Part shown: positions 7,211 to 15,891 of the stretch, one piece after another
Layout: each line of letters starts with the position of its first letter
How positions within the stretch are numbered: position 1 is the first letter of the stretch
From: Robiginitalea marina
GTDB taxonomy: Bacteria; Bacteroidota; Bacteroidia; Flavobacteriales; Flavobacteriaceae
NCBI RefSeq assembly: GCF_024006985.1
Contig: NZ_JAMXIB010000008.1
Coordinates: 1 to 64,000 of the forward strand
DNA: 64,000 nt
Reading direction: 5' to 3'
Made by a program: the position numbers and the translations under genes
Notes under the pieces: model-generated
The model's database searches: none
What the model was told of the DNA's origin: nothing
The model's input: the letters and a program-made list of their open reading frames with translations, nothing else

Positions 7211-8170
7211 TCAGGGCCCAACCCGGTAATAGCCCTTCATCGGGATATCGAGCTGGTATACCTTCCGGGAGGCGTTATTCAGGTGGGGTTCCCTGAGCCA
7301 GGGATTATGGCGCTTGAGGATCTTGTAATTGATGCCATACTGGGTCGCAAACTCTGCAAAATTGGCCACCGGGGTATCGACCTCAACCTGGAAGGTGGGG
7401 ACATTTTTGTACAGGTGCTCCTCTTCCATCATAAAACCGTATTTGTCGGGGTTGGAAAGGATTTCCTTGATGGCCAGGATGCGGAAGAGGTACCGGCCGG
7501 TTTCCTGCCCGAGCAACAAATCGTAGTAGCCGCCGGCCTGCTGGACCGACATGAAGCGATCGATCGCACCAGTACCCGCATTATAGGCCGCGGCCGCCAG
7601 GGTCCAGCTTCCGTATTTCTCTTTGTATTTCTTCAGGTAACGGCAGGCCACCTCGGTCGATTTTTCGAGGTGGTACCGCTCATCCACATTTTCATTGATC
7701 TCCAGGCCATATTCCTTTCCCGTGGCCTTCATAATCTGCCAAAAGCCGGTGGCCCCTGCAGGGGAAACCACGTTTTGCAGGCCGCTCTCAGCCACTGCAA
7801 GGTATTTGAAATCATCAGGGATGCCGTTTTTGGCCAGGATAGGCTCAATAACCGGGAAATACTGGTGTGACCGCTTCATCAGCAGCAGGGCATTGGACTG
7901 CCAGTAGGTGTTGACAAGGAACTCCCGGTCAATCCGCTCCAGTACCTCGGGGTCGTCCTGGGGCACCGGTTCCCCGGCAAAATTGAGATCGTCCGGGATC
8001 GCGATGGCCGATATCTGATACGTCGGGCTAACCCGCAATTCCGGGTCAGTAGCCGGCCCTGAAGCAGCCGGTGATTCGGGCGGTTCCAATCCCTGCTGTA
8101 CGGCAAAAATGAGGGTGCTGACCACGAACAGGAACCCAAGAAACATCAGGCTGTTTTTCAGAAATCGCAT
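7211..8170 (-). CDS. Lytic murein transglycosylase (GH23, MltD-like)
   Basis: Cleaves peptidoglycan glycan strands non-hydrolytically in the periplasm. 319 residues: an N-terminal membrane anchor or signal (FLKNSLMFLGFLFVVSTLIFA), then a GH23 lysozyme-like domain with the catalytic Glu at about residue 128 in YLAVAESGLQNVVSP, followed by GATGFWQIM and the AAAAYNAG motif. The C-terminal 60 residues (FAEFATQYGINYKILKRHNPWL) look like a degenerate LysM module. The hydrolase gene lies 33 nt upstream and the SdpI-like gene 39 nt downstream, an arrangement that suggests one transcript. Confidence 0.93.
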   Translation of the reverse strand: MRFLKNSLMFLGFLFVVSTLIFAVQQGLEPPESPAASGPATDPELRVSPTYQISAIAIPDDLNFAGEPVPQDDPEVLERIDREFLVNTYWQSNALLLMKRSHQYFPVIEPILAKNGIPDDFKYLAVAESGLQNVVSPAGATGFWQIMKATGKEYGLEINENVDERYHLEKSTEVACRYLKKYKEKYGSWTLAAAAYNAGTGAIDRFMSVQQAGGYYDLLLGQETGRYLFRILAIKEILSNPDKYGFMMEEEHLYKNVPTFQVEVDTPVANFAEFATQYGINYKILKRHNPWLREPHLNNASRKVYQLDIPMKGYYRVGP

Positions 8171-8203
8171 AAGACAGGGCTTAAAAGTTTGTATTCAAAG
8201 GTA

Positions 8204-8890
8204 TTAAAAGGAACTATCATCCTGCAAAATTATTGCAGGGAGGTGTTCATTTAGCCATCGGTGGCGGTGAAGGATCATGGTATGGGTACCCCCGGGCACC
8301 GCAATACACGAACCGATGTGGGCCATGGGGAATACGGAATCCTTATCGCCATGGATATGGACCAGGCCGGGAATGGGGGTATCGCGTTCCCAATGGACGA
8401 TGCGGTCAAGGGCCCAGTCGAGGTAGGTTTTGTCGCGCACGGCCAGATACCGCTCGTAAAGCTGCAACCGCTTTTTGACCGGATCGCCAAAGGCCAGCCG
8501 CGCCAAAACTTCCACATTGCTGATGATACCTGTGGGGAGGAGTTTGTACAGGCGGGTATACCGGGCTACCAGGAGCCGCCGGGGCATTTCCAGGCGCGAC
8601 TTGATGCTCGAAATAATAATGGTTTTGCGGGGCTGCAGGTAGCCGGCCATTTCCTGTGCCAGCATCCCTCCAAAAGACACCCCTACCAGCACCGGATTGG
8701 GGTGGGTTACCTTTTTAGCCATCTCTGCGGCATACTCGCTGAGGGTCATCCCCGGCCGCGGAATAAACCACTTCAGCAGGTGGACTTCGAACTCGGCAGG
8801 GGGAAGGTGGATGAATTCAAAAATCTCGGGGCTGGCGGCAAGGCCGGGGATCAGATATACGTGGATCTTATTAGGGGTATCCGGGTTCAA
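8204..8890 (-). CDS. Alpha/beta hydrolase
   Basis: 228 residues with the alpha/beta hydrolase layout: HVYLIPGLAAS oxyanion loop near residue 10, nucleophile Ser72 in GVSFGG, acid Asp in HGDKDSVFP near residue 183 and His in GGTHTMI near residue 206. No signal peptide, so cytoplasmic. The substrate cannot be told from sequence. It heads a probable minus-strand operon with the transglycosylase and the SdpI-like protein. Confidence 0.85.
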   Translation of the reverse strand: MNPDTPNKIHVYLIPGLAASPEIFEFIHLPPAEFEVHLLKWFIPRPGMTLSEYAAEMAKKVTHPNPVLVGVSFGGMLAQEMAGYLQPRKTIIISSIKSRLEMPRRLLVARYTRLYKLLPTGIISNVEVLARLAFGDPVKKRLQLYERYLAVRDKTYLDWALDRIVHWERDTPIPGLVHIHGDKDSVFPMAHIGSCIAVPGGTHTMILHRHRWLNEHLPAIILQDDSSF

Positions 8891-8907
8891 AACACGCTAA
8901 ATCTTAG

Positions 8908-8937
8908 TTTTTTAGCATTTTTTTTAGTACTTTAGCA
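8908..8937 (+). promoter_or_regulatory. Promoter module with TACTTTAG box, copy 2 of the 30-bp shared element
   Basis: TTTTTTAGCATT followed after 8 nt by TACTTTAG (8928-8935). Aligned without gaps to 3309-3338 there are 27 identities in 30. It is 111 nt upstream of the small acetyltransferase-like gene at 9049, giving a long AT-rich leader. Confidence 0.5.
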
Positions 8938-9048
8938 TTCTGTTTTGGTTGTTCTTTAAAACTTCCAGAAAAGCGATCTTTTTACAGGCTCAGCTCCGAT
9001 GGCATAGATCGCATTTTTTTCATCTGAAACCAAATTAAATCAAACTAT

Positions 9049-9342
9049 ATGAGTGATCTGGCCATCAAGGACAACAGCTTTCTGCGCCAATTTGAAATTC
9101 GCGTAGACGGGGAGCTGGCAAAAATCGAGTACTCCTCACAGGAGCGCAAGGTATTCCTCACCAAATTAGTGATCCCGGAAGCCATCGACCGGGAAGGTTT
9201 CAAAGAAGAGTTCATCAAGGCCGTACTGCACCACATCCAGGAACAAAACCTGCGCGTAGTTCCGACAAGCCCGCAAATTGCGGGGTTCCTGCGAAAAAAT
9301 CGCCAGTACAAGGAAATGCTGCCTATAGGCATCCGGATATAA
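9049..9342 (+). CDS. GNAT-like small acetyltransferase (COG2388/YjdJ type)
   Basis: 97 residues, cytoplasmic. The pattern FEIRVDGELAKIEYSS, then LTKLVIPEAIDREGF, then AVLHHIQEQNLRVVPTSPQIAGFL corresponds to the small GCN5-like domain found in plant and bacterial YjdJ proteins: two beta strands, a helix, a VxPxxP strand and a final helix. The acceptor substrate is unknown. A terminator follows 28 nt after the stop, inside the coding region of the convergent mtaB gene. Confidence 0.85.
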   Translation: MSDLAIKDNSFLRQFEIRVDGELAKIEYSSQERKVFLTKLVIPEAIDREGFKEEFIKAVLHHIQEQNLRVVPTSPQIAGFLRKNRQYKEMLPIGIRI

Positions 9343-9352
9343 ACAGCACCCC

Positions 9353-10717
9353 TTACGGCAATCCCAGTATCCCGGCCACAGTGCCGGGTTTTTTATTTCG
9401 GGGATCCCCCTCAGGGGCCAAACGCACCAACCCATCGGAGTCTATCCTGTCAAGAACTACCCGGTGCAGGGTGTTGACCAGGGCAGGGTCCCAGGGGGCC
9501 TTTACCTTCACGTAGTTTTCCGTAAAGCCATGGATATAGCCCTTTTTATTTTCCCCTTCAAATAGTACCATCCTGGGCAGGCCGAGTTGGCTTTCGTAAA
9601 ACGCCCTCCGCTTCTTTTCCGAAAGGCCCCGCAGCAGGGTGCTCCTGCGGGCCCGCTGCTTCGCGGAAACCACCCCGTCCATGGCAGCAGCAGGGGTATT
9701 GGGCCGCTCCGAGTAGGGGAAAACATGGAGGTAGGCGATGTCGAGCCCGTGAAGGAATTCATAGGTTTCCATGAACGCTTCCTCCCCTTCCCCGGGAAAT
9801 CCGACGATGACGTCCACCCCGATACAGGCATGGGGCATCCGTTCCCGGATGCGGGAGACCCGTTCGGCATACAATTCCCTCAAATAGCGCCGGCGCATGC
9901 GCCTGAGGATTTGGTTGCTGCCGCTCTGCAGGGGGATGTGGAAATGGGGTACGAAACTGTTGCTGCAAGCGACAAAGTCAATGATGTCGTTGGTAAGCAG
10001 GTTGGGCTCAATGGAAGAAATGCGCAGCCGGTGGATGCCTTCCACGGTATCCAGGGCCTGGATGAGCTCCAGGAAAGTGTGCTCATGCTTTTTGTTCCCG
10101 AACTCCCCCTTTCCGTAATCCCCAATATTTACCCCAGTAAGCACGATTTCCCGGATGCCCTGCCCGGCGATCTCAGCGGCATTCCGCAATACATTCTCCA
10201 TGGTGTCGCTGCGGGAAATCCCCCGGGCAAGGGGAATGGTACAATAAGTACACTTATAGTCGCACCCGTCCTGCACCTTCAGGAAAGCCCGGGTACGGTC
10301 CCCGATGGCATAGCTGCCCACGTAAAAATCTGCCTGATCGATCTCACAGGAATGCACCTGCCCGGTTTCCTGTTTGCCCAGGCCCTGCAGGTACTGCCCC
10401 AGGTTGAATTTCTCGGTGGCCCCGAGGACAAGGTCCACCCCTGGTATGGCGGCAATCTCCCCCGGCTGGAGCTGGGCATAACAGCCCACCACGGCCACGA
10501 GCCCTTCCGGGTTTGCCTTTTGCGCCTGCCGGAGCGCGGTCCGGAACTTCCGGTCGGCATTCTCCGTCACGGAACAGGTATTGATGACATACAGGTCCGC
10601 AGCCTCCGAAAAATCCACTTTCCGGAACCCGTCTTTTTCAAGGTCCCGGGCAATGGTGGAAGTTTCCGTAAAATTGAGCTTGCACCCCAGGGTGTGATAA
10701 GCCACCTTTCGTTCCAT
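9353..10717 (-). CDS. mtaB: tRNA t6A37 methylthiotransferase MtaB
   Basis: Radical-SAM enzyme that adds a methylthio group to N6-threonylcarbamoyladenosine 37 of tRNA. 454 residues. The N-terminal UPF0004 domain carries cluster cysteines C12 (TLGCKLN), C48 (NTCSVT) and C79 (VVGCYAQ). The radical SAM core has the CxxxCxxC motif at C152, C156 and C159 (GCDYKCTYC), and a TRAM-like RNA-binding tail ends the protein. TLGCKLN and the overall size fit MtaB rather than MiaB or RimO. The C-terminal coding region contains the terminator of the convergent gene. It lies 87 nt after the GlmU-like gene. Confidence 0.95.
   Translation of the reverse strand: MERKVAYHTLGCKLNFTETSTIARDLEKDGFRKVDFSEAADLYVINTCSVTENADRKFRTALRQAQKANPEGLVAVVGCYAQLQPGEIAAIPGVDLVLGATEKFNLGQYLQGLGKQETGQVHSCEIDQADFYVGSYAIGDRTRAFLKVQDGCDYKCTYCTIPLARGISRSDTMENVLRNAAEIAGQGIREIVLTGVNIGDYGKGEFGNKKHEHTFLELIQALDTVEGIHRLRISSIEPNLLTNDIIDFVACSNSFVPHFHIPLQSGSNQILRRMRRRYLRELYAERVSRIRERMPHACIGVDVIVGFPGEGEEAFMETYEFLHGLDIAYLHVFPYSERPNTPAAAMDGVVSAKQRARRSTLLRGLSEKKRRAFYESQLGLPRMVLFEGENKKGYIHGFTENYVKVKAPWDPALVNTLHRVVLDRIDSDGLVRLAPEGDPRNKKPGTVAGILGLP
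9371..9396 (+). terminator. Intrinsic terminator of the GNAT-like gene, inside the mtaB coding tail
   Basis: CCCGGC, loop CACAGT, GCCGGG (9371-9388) followed by six T. It serves the plus-strand gene ending at 9342, yet the same bases code for the last residues of mtaB on the minus strand (KKPGTVAG). Confidence 0.8.
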
Positions 10718-10804
10718 ACCCGTTTTAAGCGGTTTTTTAAGGCCGCAAAGATACCAAAAATCAGCAGAAAGCCAGTGCCTTGCAGAAAGAGGGCGCGACC
10801 GGCA

Positions 10805-11980
10805 TCAGGATTTCCGGTACTTCCGGCTTTGTTCAAACACCTGCAGGAAGATCTCCTCATCTTCCCGGGTAAATTCCTGTCCCCGGCGCTCCATGGCCAC
10901 CCGGGCCGCTTCAAAAGCTTTTTCCGGGAAGTAGGTGCTAAACCCGGATGTCCCGCCCCAACTGAAGCTGGGGATGAAATTCCGCGGGAACCCGGCCGCA
11001 AAAATATTGCAGCTGACCCCAACGACGGTCCCTGTGTTGAACATGGTATTGATCGCCGATTTGCTGTGGTCGCCCATGACCAGGCCGCAGAATTGCAAGC
11101 CGGTTTGGTCAAAACCACCACTCTGGTAATTCCAGAGCCGCACCCTGGCGTAATTGTTCTTCAGGTTGGAATTGTTGGTGTCAGCCCCAAGGTTGCACCA
11201 TTCCCCCAAAACGGAGTTCCCCAGGAACCCGTCGTGGCCCTTGTTGGAGTACCCGAACAGGACTGCATTGTTGACTTCTCCCCCTATTTTGCACCAGGGG
11301 CCTGCCGTGGTGGGCCCGTAAATCTTTGCCCCCATCTTTACCACCCCATGCGCGCCGAGGGCAAACCCGCCCCTTATTAAACTCCCTTCCATGACCGTGG
11401 CACCCTGCCCGATGTAGATGGGGCCTTCTGAGGCGTTCAGGATGCTGAACTCCACGCTGGCGCCTTCCTCCAGGAAGATGTGTTCGGGGTGAACCGCCCG
11501 GTTCGAGGCCGGGAGGGGCATCGATTCACGGCCCCGGGTAAGCCTTTCAAAATCCTGTTCCAGGGCCGGGCCGTTGATGGAAAAAATATCCCAGGTATTG
11601 CGCAACTCCAGAACGTCCCCAGGGTAGGCGATGCGCCCCAGGCCCTCAAGCTGTCCCTCCTCCAAAGGCTCCGGGCTGCGATAGGCAAGCAGGCCGGGAG
11701 GCCCGAAAAGGGCTTCGCCTTTTTTCAGGTTCTGCACCGCCTGCACCAGGTGGGCATCGGGAAGCAGCGAGCCTTTGATAAACAGGTTGTCGGTACCGGC
11801 CTCCATGGGAAATTTCCCGCTGAGGTAGGCTACCGTCGAAAATGAAACGGGGGCACCCAGGTCGTGGGCCCACTTTTCCTGCAAGGTAAGGATGCCGGTG
11901 CGCAAGGCGCCCACGGGGCGGGTGTAGGTAAGGGGAAGGAGGGCTTCGCGCCGGTCACCGTCAAAAAGGATATAATGCAT
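10805..11980 (-). CDS. Bacteroidota GlmU-like nucleotidyltransferase / acyltransferase
   Basis: 391 residues. The N-terminal part (MHYILFDGDRREALLPLTYTRPVGALRTGI) matches the Bacteroidota family annotated as putative UDP-GlcNAc diphosphorylase/glucosamine-1-phosphate N-acetyltransferase. The C-terminal half has hexapeptide-repeat turns of a left-handed beta helix (GPIYIGQGATVMEGSLIRG). The canonical GxGTRM nucleotidyltransferase loop is not obvious, so catalysis is assumed from family. It probably supplies an activated sugar for cell-envelope synthesis. rpmE2 lies upstream on the same strand, separated by a terminator. Confidence 0.85.
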   Translation of the reverse strand: MHYILFDGDRREALLPLTYTRPVGALRTGILTLQEKWAHDLGAPVSFSTVAYLSGKFPMEAGTDNLFIKGSLLPDAHLVQAVQNLKKGEALFGPPGLLAYRSPEPLEEGQLEGLGRIAYPGDVLELRNTWDIFSINGPALEQDFERLTRGRESMPLPASNRAVHPEHIFLEEGASVEFSILNASEGPIYIGQGATVMEGSLIRGGFALGAHGVVKMGAKIYGPTTAGPWCKIGGEVNNAVLFGYSNKGHDGFLGNSVLGEWCNLGADTNNSNLKNNYARVRLWNYQSGGFDQTGLQFCGLVMGDHSKSAINTMFNTGTVVGVSCNIFAAGFPRNFIPSFSWGGTSGFSTYFPEKAFEAARVAMERRGQEFTREDEEIFLQVFEQSRKYRKS

Positions 11981-12056
11981 GGCAGGCCATTTTAGGACAA
12001 AGGTAACAATTCACCGTATTCCTTCCCGGCCTGCCAAATACCGCGGAAAAGAGGCC

Positions 12057-12091
12057 AAAAAAAAAGGGCAATACCCCAGGGGGTACTGCCC
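12057..12091 (-). terminator. Intrinsic terminator of rpmE2
   Basis: Minus-strand hairpin with arms GGGCAGTACCC and GGGTATTGCCC (one internal mismatch) followed by nine T. It is 38 nt past the rpmE2 stop. Confidence 0.85.
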
Positions 12092-12128
12092 AATATGCGT
12101 GTAAGGACAAAAAAGTGGCGGTTGCCCC

Positions 12129-12383
12129 TTAGTCCTTTTTGAACTTCTGGTATTTGTTTTTGAATTTGTCGATCCGGCCTGCGGTATCGACCAGTTTGGC
12201 TTTCCCGGTGTAATACGGGTGTGAGGTCCTGGAAATTTCCAGTTTCACCAGGGGGTATTCCACCCCATCCACTTCAAGGGTCTCTCTGGTATCTGCCGTG
12301 GATTTGGTGATGAAGACATCCTCATTGGACATGTCCTTGAACGCTACCAGCCTGTAATTTTCGGGGTGAATGCCTTTTTTCAT
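12129..12383 (-). CDS. rpmE2: 50S ribosomal protein L31 type B
   Basis: 84 residues, starting [19 protein letters not shown], the signature of type B L31, with later TSHPYYTGK and a basic C-terminus. The zinc-binding cysteines of type A L31 are absent, as expected for type B. The frame is open for 8 more codons upstream (to 12407), but the family start at 12381-12383 is preferred. A TACATTTG promoter box lies about 40 nt upstream and a terminator follows the gene. Confidence 0.96.
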   Translation of the reverse strand: MKKGIHPENYRLVAFKDMSNEDVFITKSTADTRETLEVDGVEYPLVKLEISRTSHPYYTGKAKLVDTAGRIDKFKNKYQKFKKD

Positions 12384-12420
12384 GGGTAATACGATTAATT
12401 CCTGCAATTTTTCAAGGGTG

Positions 12421-12428
12421 CAAATGTA
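12421..12428 (-). promoter_or_regulatory. rpmE2 promoter -7 box (TACATTTG)
   Basis: Perfect TAnnTTTG on the minus strand (plus strand CAAATGTA), 37 nt before the rpmE2 ATG. The -33 region is T-rich (ATTTAAAA) rather than a clear TTG. Confidence 0.55.
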
Positions 12429-12550
12429 AGGAATTTTTATTTTAAATCCTTAGGACCCCAGCCGAAAAAAATGAAATTAAATCCATATTTTGGTGTAACG
12501 TTTCCCCCTGGGAATAAACCAATAGCCACCAAACCTTAAATATAGATAGT

Positions 12551-13069
12551 ATGGAATCCACTGCACCCAAAACCGGTAAATTTTCCCTTAACTACGGACT
12601 GATCCTCGGGGGTCTGGGGGTCGTCTTCGGGATAATGCTGTTTATCAGCGATGCCCATACCTCCCAAAGCCCGGTCAATTCCATTGTGAGTATAGCCATG
12701 ATGATCGGGGTGATCTTCTGGGGGATCATCAGCTTCAGAAAAGCCAATGAGGGCTTCCTCACTGTTGGACAGGCCTTGAAACTTGGGGCCGGGATCGCCT
12801 TGATCGCCGGGGTACTTACGATCCTTTGGACCCTGGTCCTCACCAATGTCCTCGATCCGGATTTCCCGTCCAAAGTCATGGACGCCCGGCTGGCCGAAGC
12901 GGCTTCCGACCCTAACCTGACCCCGGAAATCATCCAGCAGCAGAAGGAAATGGGCCTTAAATTCTGGTGGGTGGGCTACCCTGTGATCCTGATCGTCAAT
13001 ATCCTGTTGGGATTGCTCATCGGCCTTGTGGGAGGCCTGATCTTCAAGAAGGCGCGTCCGGAGTATTAA
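12551..13069 (+). CDS. DUF4199 membrane protein
   Basis: 172 residues with four hydrophobic segments (about 15-33, 44-62, 73-97 and 138-163) and the DUF4199 layout: a polar loop (DPDFPSKVMDARLAEAASD) before the last helix, ending GLIFKKARPEY. The family is largely confined to Bacteroidota, has no established biochemical role, and is very often next to a GT2 glycosyltransferase, as here. An envelope or lipid-glycan role is an inference from context only. Confidence 0.9.
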   Translation: MESTAPKTGKFSLNYGLILGGLGVVFGIMLFISDAHTSQSPVNSIVSIAMMIGVIFWGIISFRKANEGFLTVGQALKLGAGIALIAGVLTILWTLVLTNVLDPDFPSKVMDARLAEAASDPNLTPEIIQQQKEMGLKFWWVGYPVILIVNILLGLLIGLVGGLIFKKARPEY

Positions 13070-13080
13070 TCCCAAAAGCC

Positions 13081-13088
13081 TACCTTTG
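13081..13088 (+). promoter_or_regulatory. TACCTTTG promoter box before the glycosyltransferase
   Basis: Exact TAnnTTTG match 24 nt upstream of the ATG at 13113. No clear TTG at -33. It could give the glycosyltransferase its own transcript besides read-through from the DUF4199 gene. Confidence 0.4.
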
Positions 13089-13112
13089 GGGAGGAAAAAG
13101 CCATACCCCTTG

Positions 13113-14099
13113 ATGCACCTGTCCATCGTCATCCCCCTGCTGAACGAGGAGGAATCCCTCGGAGAACTCTACCATTGGATTGCAGATGTCATGCAATCCA
13201 ATGGTTTTTCGTATGAGGTCCTGTTCATCGACGACGGCAGTACCGATAACAGTTGGGGGATTATCCGGGAGCTCGCTGCCACCCACCCTGAAGTTCGCGG
13301 GATACGGTTCCGGAAAAATTTCGGGAAATCCCAGGCCCTGCACGCCGGGTTCAGGGCGGCAAGGGGGGAGGTAGTGATCACCATGGATGCCGATTTGCAG
13401 GACAACCCCGAGGAAATCCCGGAAATGGTGGGGATGGTCAGGGAAAAGGGCTACGACATGGTCTCGGGCTGGAAGAAAAAGCGGTATGATTCCCTGCTGA
13501 TGAAAAACCTGCCGTCCAAGTTGTTTAACTGGGCGGCCCGAAAAACCTCGGGGGTGCGCCTTCACGACTTTAATTGCGGCCTGAAGGCCTTCCGCAGGGA
13601 AGTCATCGAGAATATAGAGGTTTCCGGGGAGATGCACCGGTACATCCCGGTATTGGCCAAGAATGCAGGCTTCGGGAATGTCGGGGAACAGGTGGTACGC
13701 CACCAGGCCAGGAAATACGGGAAAACAAAATTTGGGGCAGACCGTTTTATCAAAGGGTTCCTCGACCTGATCACCATTTGGTTTGTTTCCAAATTCGGCA
13801 AGCGACCCATGCACCTTTTCGGGGCCCTGGGGGTGCTCATGTTTGTAATCGGGTTTGGCTTTGCCCTCTACCTGGGAATCGACAAATTGTTCCTGAACCC
13901 AACTGGCCGGCTGCTGGCCCAGCGTCCGGAATTTTTCATCTCCCTTACTGCCATGGTTATCGGGACGCAAATGTTCCTGGCCGGGTTTTTGGGGGAAATG
14001 ATCCTCAGGGTAAAAAAGAACCAGGAGCGATATACCATCCAGGAAACCCTGAATCTCGACAAACCCCTGACAGGGGCCGTTCATGAAGTCACGGGTTAG
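13113..14099 (+). CDS. GT2 family glycosyltransferase (DPM1/GtrB-like), membrane anchored
   Basis: 328 residues. A GT-A domain begins LSIVIPLLNEEESLGELY, with the nucleotide loop FIDDGSTDNSW, metal-binding DADLQD (residues about 88-93) and NCGLKAFRRE. Two C-terminal hydrophobic segments (about 235-260 and 272-300) anchor it, as in polyprenyl-phosphate mannosyl/glucosyl transferases. It probably transfers a hexose to a polyprenyl phosphate carrier at the inner membrane. The start at 13113 was chosen over 13086 because the family begins just before LSIVIPLLNE. Confidence 0.92.
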   Translation: MHLSIVIPLLNEEESLGELYHWIADVMQSNGFSYEVLFIDDGSTDNSWGIIRELAATHPEVRGIRFRKNFGKSQALHAGFRAARGEVVITMDADLQDNPEEIPEMVGMVREKGYDMVSGWKKKRYDSLLMKNLPSKLFNWAARKTSGVRLHDFNCGLKAFRREVIENIEVSGEMHRYIPVLAKNAGFGNVGEQVVRHQARKYGKTKFGADRFIKGFLDLITIWFVSKFGKRPMHLFGALGVLMFVIGFGFALYLGIDKLFLNPTGRLLAQRPEFFISLTAMVIGTQMFLAGFLGEMILRVKKNQERYTIQETLNLDKPLTGAVHEVTG

Positions 14100-14147
14100 G
14101 CACGCCTGCTGGGGTCCTGCCCTGTCCCCTTTTTAGATTTTCTGATG

Positions 14148-14155
14148 TAACTTTG
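14148..14155 (+). promoter_or_regulatory. TAACTTTG promoter box before the phosphohexomutase
   Basis: Exact TAnnTTTG match 14 nt before the ATG at 14170, preceded by a T-rich stretch. The predicted leader is very short. Confidence 0.45.
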
Positions 14156-14169
14156 CCAAAAAACCACCC

Positions 14170-15891
14170 ATGCCCATCGACCCTTCCATCCTGGAGGCTG
14201 CCCAAAGCTGGCTGACCGATTTTTTCGACCCGGCGGTAAAGGCGGATATCAGGGAACTGATCGAAAAAAACCCGGAAGAACTTACCGACCGTTTTTACAA
14301 AACGCTTGAATTTGGAACCGGCGGCATGAGGGGGATCATGGGGACGGGCACCAACCGGATCAACAAATACACCCTCGGGAAAAGTACCCAGGGCCTGAGC
14401 GATTACCTCCGGGAGGTATATGGGCCCGATGGCCTGAAGGTCGTCATCGCCTATGACTGCAGGCACAACAGCCAGTCCCTGGCCCGCACGGTGGCCGAGG
14501 TATTTTCCGCCAACGGGATCGGGGTCTTTTTGTTTTCAGAGCTGCGCACCACCCCTGAGCTTTCTTTTGCCGTGCGGCACCTCGGATGCCATGCGGGGAT
14601 CGTCCTGACCGCGTCCCATAACCCGCCCGAATACAATGGGTATAAGGTTTACTGGACCGACGGGGGGCAAATCGTACCCCCCCAGGACCAGGAGATCATT
14701 GACCGGATCAACCGCCTCCGGTACGAGGATATCCGGTTTGAAGCCCGGCAGGAGCTGATCACTGCCATTGACCGGGAAGTCGACGAGGCCTTTATAAACG
14801 CCTGCGTGCAGCACGGGAGTTTCGATGCCCCGGGGCGGGAAGCCCTCTCCATAGTGTTTACCTCCCTGCACGGGACGTCCATAACCGCCATCCCCGAGGT
14901 CCTCAGGCGGGCCGGCTATACCGGGGTTACCATCATCGAAAGCCAGGCTACCCCTGACGGGAGCTTCCCTACCGTAAAATCCCCCAACCCGGAGGAACCC
15001 GAAGCCCTGAAAATCGCCCTGGAAAAAGGCGCGGAAATTGGGGCCGATATCGTTATTGGCACAGACCCCGACAGCGACCGGCTTGGGATTGCCGTGCGGA
15101 ATGCCGAAGGGCAACTCGAATTGCTCAACGGCAACCAGACCATGGTGCTCATGACCCGCTTCCTGCTGGACCACCGGAAAAAAGCCGGTTTTCAAGGGGA
15201 TGAATTCATTGCCTCCACCATTGTTTCCACCCCCATGATGCAGGCCATGGCCGATGCCTATGGGGTGGAATGCAAGACCTCCCTGACCGGGTTTAAGTGG
15301 ATCGCCAAGATGATCCGGGATTTTCCCGACCAACACTTTGTCGGGGGCGGGGAGGAAAGTTTCGGCTATATGGTTGGGGACTTTGTACGGGACAAGGATG
15401 CCGTGACCGCGACCCTCCTGGCCTGCGAAATTGCTTCGGCGGCCAAGTCGCGGGGAAGCAGCTTTTACCAGGAGTTATTGCAGTGCTATGTGGATTTTGG
15501 CTGCTATCGGGAACGCCTGGTTTCCCTGACCAAAAAGGGCATGCACGGGGCGGCGGAAATCTCCGCCATGATGCGGGAATTCCGGGAAAATCCGCCCGCA
15601 AGCCTGGACGGCTCCCCGGTGGTGCGGATTGACGATTACCAGCAGTCGGTTTCCCGCAACCCCCGGGAAGGAACGACCAGGCCTATCGAACTGCCCCGGT
15701 CGAATGTACTGATCTACACCACCGAAGAAGGGCTTCGCCTGGCGGCACGACCCAGCGGCACGGAACCCAAGATAAAATTCTACCTGAGTGCTCACCAGCC
15801 GATTGAAGACACGGAAGCGTACCCTGTGGCCCTGCAGGAACTGGAATCCAAACTGGACCGCATCCTGGAGGAACTCAACTTAAACGGATGA
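14170..15891 (+). CDS. Alpha-D-phosphohexomutase (phosphoglucomutase/phosphomannomutase)
   Basis: Interconverts hexose 1- and 6-phosphates, supplying sugar nucleotides for glycans. 573 residues with all family landmarks: EFGTGGMRGIMGTGTNR near residue 47, phosphoserine Ser149 in TASHNPPEYNGYK, metal loop GTDPDSDRLG near residue 297, sugar-binding GGGEESFGY, and phosphate-binding RPSGTEPKIKF near the end. The long size matches the Bacteroidota phospho-sugar mutase class. Glucose or mannose specificity cannot be decided here. Its stop overlaps the next ATG by 4 nt (ATGA), so the ABC exporter is translationally coupled. Confidence 0.94.
   Translation: MPIDPSILEAAQSWLTDFFDPAVKADIRELIEKNPEELTDRFYKTLEFGTGGMRGIMGTGTNRINKYTLGKSTQGLSDYLREVYGPDGLKVVIAYDCRHNSQSLARTVAEVFSANGIGVFLFSELRTTPELSFAVRHLGCHAGIVLTASHNPPEYNGYKVYWTDGGQIVPPQDQEIIDRINRLRYEDIRFEARQELITAIDREVDEAFINACVQHGSFDAPGREALSIVFTSLHGTSITAIPEVLRRAGYTGVTIIESQATPDGSFPTVKSPNPEEPEALKIALEKGAEIGADIVIGTDPDSDRLGIAVRNAEGQLELLNGNQTMVLMTRFLLDHRKKAGFQGDEFIASTIVSTPMMQAMADAYGVECKTSLTGFKWIAKMIRDFPDQHFVGGGEESFGYMVGDFVRDKDAVTATLLACEIASAAKSRGSSFYQELLQCYVDFGCYRERLVSLTKKGMHGAAEISAMMREFRENPPASLDGSPVVRIDDYQQSVSRNPREGTTRPIELPRSNVLIYTTEEGLRLAARPSGTEPKIKFYLSAHQPIEDTEAYPVALQELESKLDRILEELNLNG

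Noticed and set aside
7041-7229. Short plus-strand frame near the SdpI-like gene
   Set aside because: Antisense shadow over a well-supported membrane protein.
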